Shown here in pieces: positions 58,557-64,000 of a stretch of 64,000 nucleotides of DNA. How positions within the stretch are numbered: position 1 is the stretch's first letter; each line of letters starts with the position of its first letter. The notes below the pieces were generated by a model that saw nothing but the letters and a program-made list of their open reading frames with translations, was not told the origin of the DNA and made no database searches. A program made the position numbers and the translations under genes. The stretch lies in assembly GCA_905182745.1 (NCBI GenBank), contig CAJJCR010000008.1, positions 1-64,000 of the forward strand, read 5' to 3'. The stretch is from Bacteroidetes bacterium MED-G20. Lineage in GTDB: Bacteria > Bacteroidota > Bacteroidia > Flavobacteriales_D > Parvicellaceae.

Positions 58557-59792
58557 TTGAATACAGTTCAAATCATAGCGTTTACCCACAGGCAATTTAA
58601 TTTTGACGAAATTGGTCTTTTTCATTTAGACGATAAGGAAAGAATAGATGCTCTGACAAATTTAAAAACAAATTTGGATATTGATGAACTAATGTATCTC
58701 TCCACATGTAATAGGGTTGAGTTTATTGTAAGTCACAAAAAAAAAATCACAAAGACTCTTGTAGAAAAGCTAATTAAACAACTTTTAGCTAATCAATTAC
58801 CAACTAATTTAAGTGACATTGTTGATAGAGCAGAAATTATAAATTCTACTGCGGCAGTACACCATATTTTTTCAGTAGCCTCTTCCATTGATTCCTTAGT
58901 GGTTGGGGAAAGAGAAATAATAACCCAAGTGAGAAAAGCATTTGAAGAATGCAGAGAAAATAAATTATGCGGAGATGTAATAAGAGTATTGGTGCAATCA
59001 ACCATATCTACAGCAAAAAAAGTATATACCGAAAGTAATATTGGAACAAGACCTGTTTCTATTGTTTCGTTGGCTTTTTTAGAACTGAAAAAATACATTT
59101 CTAAAAAACCAAAGAAAATACTAGTTATTGGTGCTGGGAAAACAGTTACTTCAATGTTGAAATTTATAAGTAAAAACCAGCAACATCATTACACTATCTA
59201 CAATAGATCTATAGAGAAAGCGCATAAATTAGTGGAAGCATTAAGTATTGATGCAGAAGTTTCACCACTTACAGAACTGGCAAACCATAGTTCTAAATTT
59301 GATTTTATAATTAGTTGCACTGGATCTAAAGAAATTGTACTTTCTCTAGAGAAATTTCAAAAAATTAATCCAAATAATACTAAATCAGTAATTGTTGATC
59401 TTGCTGTTCCAAACGACTGTGATGTTAAAATTTCTGAAAACCAAAATGTAAAACTTATAAATGTAGATCAGTTAAAAGTAAGGGCTGAAGAAAACTTACA
59501 AGCAAGAGCAGAAGAGATAAAAAGATGCTTAGACATAATTGATAGACAAATTCTAAAATACTACATAGCTGAGAAAGAACGGAATCTAGAAAGAGCTTTA
59601 AGCTCTGTTCCAAAAAGCATAAAAGGAATAAGACAAAAAGCTTTTAGAGAAGTTTTTGCTAAAGAGTTGGAAACACTGGATCCAGGAGCAATTGAAGTAG
59701 TTAATAGTTTGGTAGATTACATCGAAAAAAAATACATTAGTGTTCCAATGAAGATGGCTAAGGAAATTCTTCTTAAAGAAACAACCAAGTAA
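58557..59792 (+). CDS. hemA: Glutamyl-tRNA reductase
   Basis: 411 residues. Catalytic Cys51 in YLSTCNRVEF, the GSA-forming loop SVASSIDSLVVGEREIITQV, NADPH domain KKILVIGAGKTVTSMLKFI with YNRSIEKAHKL, then a C-terminal dimerisation coil. First step of the C5 tetrapyrrole pathway: reduces glutamyl-tRNA-Glu to glutamate-1-semialdehyde. The start is TTG at 58557 (MNTVQIIAFTHRQF); no nearby ATG preserves the first strand. Four bp upstream of hemCD, so they form an operon. Confidence 0.96.
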   Translation: MNTVQIIAFTHRQFNFDEIGLFHLDDKERIDALTNLKTNLDIDELMYLSTCNRVEFIVSHKKKITKTLVEKLIKQLLANQLPTNLSDIVDRAEIINSTAAVHHIFSVASSIDSLVVGEREIITQVRKAFEECRENKLCGDVIRVLVQSTISTAKKVYTESNIGTRPVSIVSLAFLELKKYISKKPKKILVIGAGKTVTSMLKFISKNQQHHYTIYNRSIEKAHKLVEALSIDAEVSPLTELANHSSKFDFIISCTGSKEIVLSLEKFQKINPNNTKSVIVDLAVPNDCDVKISENQNVKLINVDQLKVRAEENLQARAEEIKRCLDIIDRQILKYYIAEKERNLERALSSVPKSIKGIRQKAFREVFAKELETLDPGAIEVVNSLVDYIEKKYISVPMKMAKEILLKETTK

Positions 59793-59795
59793 TTT

Positions 59796-61343
59796 TTGCA
59801 ATTAAAAAAAATAACCATAGGATCTAGAGGAAGCAATCTTGCCTTGTGGCAGGCAAATTATGTAAAAGATAAATTGTCTAATCTAGGAATTGAATCCAAT
59901 ATTAAAATAATCAAAACTAAGGGGGACAAAGTTCAAAATTTAAGTTTTGATAAAATTGAAGGGAAAGGTTTTTTTACCAAAGAAATTGAAAACGCACTTT
60001 TAAAAAATGAGATTGACCTTGCTGTCCACTCTCTAAAAGACCTTGAAACAGATCAGCCTAAAGGACTTTGTATTGCTGCTATCCCAAAAAGAGAAGATCC
60101 AGCAGATGTCCTTTTAATTAATCCAAATTCTGTTAACGAATCAAAGGTTTTAAACATCGTTAAATCACCAGTCATTGGAACCTCATCAGCAAGAAGAAAA
60201 AATCAATTGCTTTTATTTCGTGAGGATGTGGTTATTAAAGACTTGAGAGGAAATGTTCCCACAAGAATAAATAAGCTAAGAACTAATGAGTACGATGCTA
60301 TTGTTCTAGCAAAGGCAGGGCTTAACAGATTAAAAATAGATCTTTCGGAGTTCTACGAAGAAGAATTACCAGCAAGTTCATTTATTCCTGCTCCCGCTCA
60401 AGGAGCACTAGGTCTTCAAGTAAGAGAATCAGACAAAGACCTTAAAAAAAATCTAGAGAAAATCTCCCATATAGAAAGTGAAGAAGATGTAAATTTTGAA
60501 AGAAAAATTCTAAATGGCATCAATGGAGGTTGTCATTCTCCCCTTGGAGTTTATTCTGTAAAAGACCAAAATGGAGAAAGAACATCATGGGTCAGTTATT
60601 CAGATAATGTTAGTAAAACACCATTAAGATTTATTTCTAAGTCTTCCGATATTAAAACAATAGTTAATAAAATTAATAGCAAACTCTATCCGTTTTCTGT
60701 TTGGATTTCTAGATCCTTAGCCAAGGATAGTATTTTTAATAAACTGACGAAATCTTCATCAGTTTCTCTAACTGCAGAATCTTTGATTGAGATGAAAATT
60801 ATAAAAATTGACTTCCTTCCTTCCTGCGATTGGATATTTATTAATTCTGCTTTTGCACTTAATTCAATAATGCATCTAAATAGTAGTTTAAGATCTAAAA
60901 AAATTGCTGCATTCGGACAATCTACTGCAAAATATATCCAAAAAAATGGTTTAAAAGTTGACTTTATTGGAGAAGGGCCCCCAAATAATGTTGCTCAAGG
61001 GTTTTCTTCAATGGTGAATTCCAATGAAGTAGTTTTTTTCCCATCTTCCAATAAGTCTATAGGAACTGTTCAAAGCGTTATGAATGATAGAAATAAAACT
61101 ATTATAGAAACTTACCAGACTTTTTTAATAGAAAAAAAGTTGAAAAATCACGATTATTTAGTTTTCACAAGCCCAAGTAATGTGGAGGCATTTTTACTTT
61201 CCAATAAAGTTAATAATCAGAAAATTATAAGTATTGGGCCAAGCACAACAAAAGCACTTAAAGATGCAGGAATTAATAACGTACTTGAGTCTTTTCAAAG
61301 TTCTGAGTTAGCTCTTGCAGATGCTGTTTTTTCTTTAATCTAA
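59796..61343 (+). CDS. hemC: Fused hydroxymethylbilane synthase - uroporphyrinogen-III synthase
   Basis: 515 residues, TTG start. Residues 1-300 are HemC: TIGSRGSNLALWQA, the catalytic Asp82 in LAVHSLKDLETDQP, GTSSARRKNQL and LRGNVPTRINKL, and Cys246 in NGINGGCHSPLGVYS, which holds the dipyrromethane cofactor. Residues about 305-515 are HemD-like: FSVWISRSLAKDSIF, CDWIFINSAFALNSIMHL, IAAFGQSTAKYIQKNG, LVFTSPSNVEAFLLSNK and ISIGPSTTKALKDAGI. The fusion converts porphobilinogen to uroporphyrinogen III without releasing hydroxymethylbilane. Such fusions are known in some bacteria, including members of this phylum. Downstream partners hemE and hemB are not here. Confidence 0.92.
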   Translation: MQLKKITIGSRGSNLALWQANYVKDKLSNLGIESNIKIIKTKGDKVQNLSFDKIEGKGFFTKEIENALLKNEIDLAVHSLKDLETDQPKGLCIAAIPKREDPADVLLINPNSVNESKVLNIVKSPVIGTSSARRKNQLLLFREDVVIKDLRGNVPTRINKLRTNEYDAIVLAKAGLNRLKIDLSEFYEEELPASSFIPAPAQGALGLQVRESDKDLKKNLEKISHIESEEDVNFERKILNGINGGCHSPLGVYSVKDQNGERTSWVSYSDNVSKTPLRFISKSSDIKTIVNKINSKLYPFSVWISRSLAKDSIFNKLTKSSSVSLTAESLIEMKIIKIDFLPSCDWIFINSAFALNSIMHLNSSLRSKKIAAFGQSTAKYIQKNGLKVDFIGEGPPNNVAQGFSSMVNSNEVVFFPSSNKSIGTVQSVMNDRNKTIIETYQTFLIEKKLKNHDYLVFTSPSNVEAFLLSNKVNNQKIISIGPSTTKALKDAGINNVLESFQSSELALADAVFSLI

Positions 61344-61348
61344 TAAAG

Positions 61349-61930
61349 ATGAATTATCTTGCTCATCTAGTACTGTCAGGAGAAAATGAAGAAATTTTAT
61401 TTGGAAATTTTATTGCTGACGCTGTAAAAGGAAAATCGTATTTAACTTGGTCAGAAAATATTCAGAAAGGCATTTTACTACATCGATTTATAGATTATTA
61501 TACAGATACCAACCCCCTTTACTTAGCTGGCAAAAGAAGATTTTATGAAACGTTTCCTAAAATGGGAGGGGTTATAAACGATATTCTTTACGATTACCTA
61601 TTATGGCAATACGAGCTTAAACATAAAAACATACAATTAGATAAAGAAATAAAACGTTTTTACAGAGTTTTAGATGGATTTGAAAATAACATGCCTGAAA
61701 GAATCTTCATTATGTATCAATACATGAAAAAAGACGATTGGCTTACCAATTACCAGTACAAAGATGGAGTTAAGAAAGCACTTAATGGCATCGGAAAAAG
61801 AATTAAATACTCCGATAATTTAGAAAGCTGTTTTGATATTTTAGAGTCTTCAATTTTCGACTTTGAAAAAGAATTTGAAATGTTTTACAATGAAATTAAA
61901 GAGCAAACATCTTCTTTTTATGTAAATTAA
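61349..61930 (+). CDS. acpH: Acyl carrier protein phosphodiesterase (AcpH family)
   Basis: 193 residues. MNYLAHLVLSGENEEILFGN then FIADAVKGKSYLTW, IQKGILLHRFIDYYTDTNPL and INDILYDYLLWQYELK follow the AcpH/DUF479 HD-like metal-binding pattern (His, Asp and the HRFxDxxTDxxP motif). The enzyme removes 4'-phosphopantetheine from holo-ACP. Located 5 bp after hemCD, on the same strand; a metabolic link to heme synthesis is not expected. Confidence 0.85.
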   Translation: MNYLAHLVLSGENEEILFGNFIADAVKGKSYLTWSENIQKGILLHRFIDYYTDTNPLYLAGKRRFYETFPKMGGVINDILYDYLLWQYELKHKNIQLDKEIKRFYRVLDGFENNMPERIFIMYQYMKKDDWLTNYQYKDGVKKALNGIGKRIKYSDNLESCFDILESSIFDFEKEFEMFYNEIKEQTSSFYVN

Positions 61931-61948
61931 TGCTTTAAAACTTTAAAA

Positions 61949-62479
61949 ATGGAAATCAAAGCCCCTTTTAATTTAAATGAATGGATTGAAAACAATCGAC
62001 ACTTATTAAAACCACCAGTCGGTAACAAAAATCTATATATTGATTCTGGAGATTATATAGTGATGATTGTAGCTGGACCAAATGCTAGAAAAGATTATCA
62101 TTACAACGAAACTGAAGAATTATTCTATCAAATTGAAGGAGACATTATTGTTAAAACTCAACAAGAGGGAAAATTAGTGGAATATAAAATTAAGGAGAAT
62201 CAAATGTTTTTATTGCCGGCAAAAGTGCCACATTCACCTATAAGATCTGAAGGGTCAATAGGCTTAGTTATTGAAAGAAAAAGAAGCAAAGAGCATAAAG
62301 ATGGTTTAATGTGGTTTTCTGATACTGCTAATGAGTTGTTGTATGAAGAATATTTTCAATTAACCAATATAGAAAAAGATTTTTTAGCAGTTTTTAAAAG
62401 ATTCTATTCAAATGAACAATTGAGAACGTGTCCTAAAACAGGAGAAATTATGGAAGTAGATAAAAGATATATAGATTAG
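61949..62479 (+). CDS. nbaC: 3-hydroxyanthranilate 3,4-dioxygenase
   Basis: 176 residues, cupin fold. The Fe(II) ligands His51 and Glu57 (DYHYNETEELFYQIEGD) and His95 (LPAKVPHSPIRSEG) fall at the same numbers as in the Cupriavidus enzyme. Arg47, for substrate carboxylate, is in GPNARKDYH. It opens the ring of 3-hydroxyanthranilate in the kynurenine route to quinolinate/NAD or 2-aminomuconate. The bacterial C-terminal rubredoxin-like CxxC pairs are largely lost: only LRTCPKTGEIM remains. No other kynurenine gene is adjacent. Ends exactly where the convergent CHU_C gene ends. Confidence 0.9.
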   Translation: MEIKAPFNLNEWIENNRHLLKPPVGNKNLYIDSGDYIVMIVAGPNARKDYHYNETEELFYQIEGDIIVKTQQEGKLVEYKIKENQMFLLPAKVPHSPIRSEGSIGLVIERKRSKEHKDGLMWFSDTANELLYEEYFQLTNIEKDFLAVFKRFYSNEQLRTCPKTGEIMEVDKRYID

Positions 62480-64000
62480 TTATTCTAGTAAATTTATATG
62501 GCCTTTTAAGTTGTTAAAAGTGTTGTCAAAATCAAAATACTCAATAGTCCATATATAACTATCTATTTTACATTTATTTCCTAAATATTTTCCATCCCAA
62601 AAATTATTTATTTCAGTTGTATGGTATATTTCTTCCCCCCAACGGTTGTATATCCATAACTGGAAGCTTTTTATATTTTCTCCAACTATTTCAAATTCAT
62701 CATTTTTTAAATCTCCGTTTGGAGTAAAGGTATTTGGTATAAAAATAGAACCCCTTATGTTGACTTCAACCGTGTCGGAAGCCAAACAGCCAATTGAATC
62801 CGTAACACTTAATATATATAATGTAGTTTCCGTAGGATTTATTTGAGGATTTAAGCAATTATAGCAAGATACCCAAGAGCTAGACTCCCAGAAAAAATTA
62901 TTTGTATTTGTATATCCATTTAAAGTTATGGGTTCACCAAAACTCATCCAGAAATCTGTTCCAGCATTTACAATAGGATATGCAGCGACATTGACAGAAA
63001 CCTCAAATGTATCTTCACACCCGAAACTATTTTCTATAATTACCTTGTATAGGGTGTTTTGTAAAGGGTATGCATAGGTCCAGCTACTGTCATAATTAGA
63101 TAAATTATTACCTGGATACCAAAAGTATTCTATTCCATCTTGTCCATATATTTCAGCACTATCACCAATACAAATTGTCGTGTCTCCAAATGCACTCCCA
63201 GAATATCCAAAAACAAGAACAACAATAGAATCTGAGGATTGCCCACAGGCATTTTGAGAACTCATGTAAAAAGTCATATTAGAATCACTTTTAATCCATA
63301 TATTATTTCCTATGGTATCGTAAGGATTGATTAATGGACTCCATATAGCAGATTCTATATTAGATGGAGCAACCAATATAGAGTCTCCAAAACACAAGTT
63401 TGCTGTGTCCTGAAGAATGATATTTGGGATTGAAATGTCTACATCAATATATGCCGAATCCGTATATACGCATCCGTTTGGGGTAGTGATATCTACATAA
63501 TAAGTAGTGCTTTGGGTTGGATTTACAATAGGATTTGCACTGTCAATATACATTATGTTAGTCCCTGACCAACGGTAAGTAATTCCACCACTAGCAAATA
63601 GTGTCAAACTATCTTCTTTACAAATAACACTGTCGCTACTTGTCTGGTAAATGTCATTTGGTATGTCAACATCAAAATAGGCAGTATCCACCCCGCAGCT
63701 ATCAATAGCTATTAGCATGTAGGTAGTCGACACGGATGGAGTAGCAGTTACCTGTTGTGAAAGACTATCGGATAGTGAACTAGTTGGAGACCAAATAAAG
63801 TTGGAACCTCCATAAGCATTTAAAGTTGATACAGTCCCAGGGCACAAAATACTATCTCCAATAACCATAGCATTATTTACAGCATAAATATTTATTTGAA
63901 TATTTGCAGTATCTGAAAGTACACAAGCACTAGAATCAGAAACTATCAAAGTCACATGGTAAGTTCCTGTGTCACTGTAATTGTGATTTGGACTATCTAT
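62480..64000 (-). CDS. Gliding-type (CHU_C, T9SS type B) secreted protein with Ig/PKD-like repeats, 5' end beyond window
   Basis: The open frame runs from the window edge to 62480; a Met at 63955 is internal, since the upstream bases continue in frame as SPNHNYSDTGTYHVTLIVSD, a PKD-domain signature. About six repeats follow, each with an STLNAYGGSNFIWSP / ATPSVSTTYMLIAID pattern (e.g. DSLTLFASGGITYRWSG, DSAEIYGQDGIEYFWYPG). The C-terminal domain is CHU_C: FIPNTFTPNGDLKNDEFEIV then FQLWIYNRWGEEIYHTTEIN and NFWDGKYLGN. This type B sorting domain sends proteins through T9SS, often to be bound by the PorP/SprF-type shuttle. Surface adhesin or gliding-related role likely. Confidence 0.85.
   Translation of the reverse strand: MDSPNHNYSDTGTYHVTLIVSDSSACVLSDTANIQINIYAVNNAMVIGDSILCPGTVSTLNAYGGSNFIWSPTSSLSDSLSQQVTATPSVSTTYMLIAIDSCGVDTAYFDVDIPNDIYQTSSDSVICKEDSLTLFASGGITYRWSGTNIMYIDSANPIVNPTQSTTYYVDITTPNGCVYTDSAYIDVDISIPNIILQDTANLCFGDSILVAPSNIESAIWSPLINPYDTIGNNIWIKSDSNMTFYMSSQNACGQSSDSIVVLVFGYSGSAFGDTTICIGDSAEIYGQDGIEYFWYPGNNLSNYDSSWTYAYPLQNTLYKVIIENSFGCEDTFEVSVNVAAYPIVNAGTDFWMSFGEPITLNGYTNTNNFFWESSSWVSCYNCLNPQINPTETTLYILSVTDSIGCLASDTVEVNIRGSIFIPNTFTPNGDLKNDEFEIVGENIKSFQLWIYNRWGEEIYHTTEINNFWDGKYLGNKCKIDSYIWTIEYFDFDNTFNNLKGHINLLE

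Noticed and set aside
62646-62846. Short + strand frames opposite the CHU_C gene
   Set aside because: They lie entirely under a strong CHU_C coding frame and have no domain or promoter.

Overview
The window is AT-rich, densely packed bacterial chromosome. Several features point to a marine member of the Bacteroidota, probably Flavobacteriales. There is a proteorhodopsin, there are giant type IX secretion (T9SS) cargo proteins with C-terminal sorting domains, and there is a gliding-type (CHU_C) protein. Many families typical of flavobacteria are present (DUF5117 metzincin, DUF983, DUF4286, DUF3089, the 730-residue RecQ type). Promoters resemble TTTG-N19..22-TAnnTTTG and no purine-rich Shine-Dalgarno sites are evident. 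No tRNA, rRNA or CRISPR array was seen. The genus cannot be named from the sequence.

Layout. 1-2.0 kb: decayed accessory DNA, namely a tyrosine recombinase broken by several frameshifts and a broken ORF behind it, with a 12-bp direct repeat just upstream of the recombinase. 2.2-5.3 kb: a frameshifted zinc metzincin and a GreA/B C-terminal-like protein. 5.4-11 kb: a light-associated neighbourhood with proteorhodopsin, a four-gene minus-strand operon (DUF429, photolyase-related protein, unknown protein, thioesterase), a SOUL protein, DUF983 and a CrtO-like acyltransferase. 11-33 kb: mostly housekeeping (glycosyltransferase, LON-domain protein, SufS, SpoIIE-type phosphatase, rplU-rpmA, serS, TPR protein, RecQ, M20 amidohydrolase, a large outer-membrane protein, MBL hydrolase). 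33.2-52.4 kb: four consecutive minus-strand genes for giant secreted adhesin-like proteins in two paralogous pairs, with a gene-conversion-like tract between the first two. 52.6-62.5 kb: SDR, OmpR-type two-component pair, acyl-CoA carboxylase beta subunit with Xaa-Pro aminopeptidase, hemA plus a fused hemC-hemD, acpH, and 3-hydroxyanthranilate dioxygenase. The right edge cuts a CHU_C protein.

How the parts fit. The rhodopsin gives light-driven proton pumping, but no retinal or carotenoid synthesis genes lie here, so retinal supply must be encoded elsewhere. HemA and HemCD are steps of the C5 tetrapyrrole pathway. The giant secreted proteins and the CHU_C protein imply a complete T9SS elsewhere in the genome.

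Caution. Seven single- or double-base frameshifts occur in otherwise conserved genes outside the decayed left edge, several at short homopolymers or dinucleotide repeats. Some are probably sequence errors; they are flagged individually. No computation was run: all family assignments come from reading motifs by eye.
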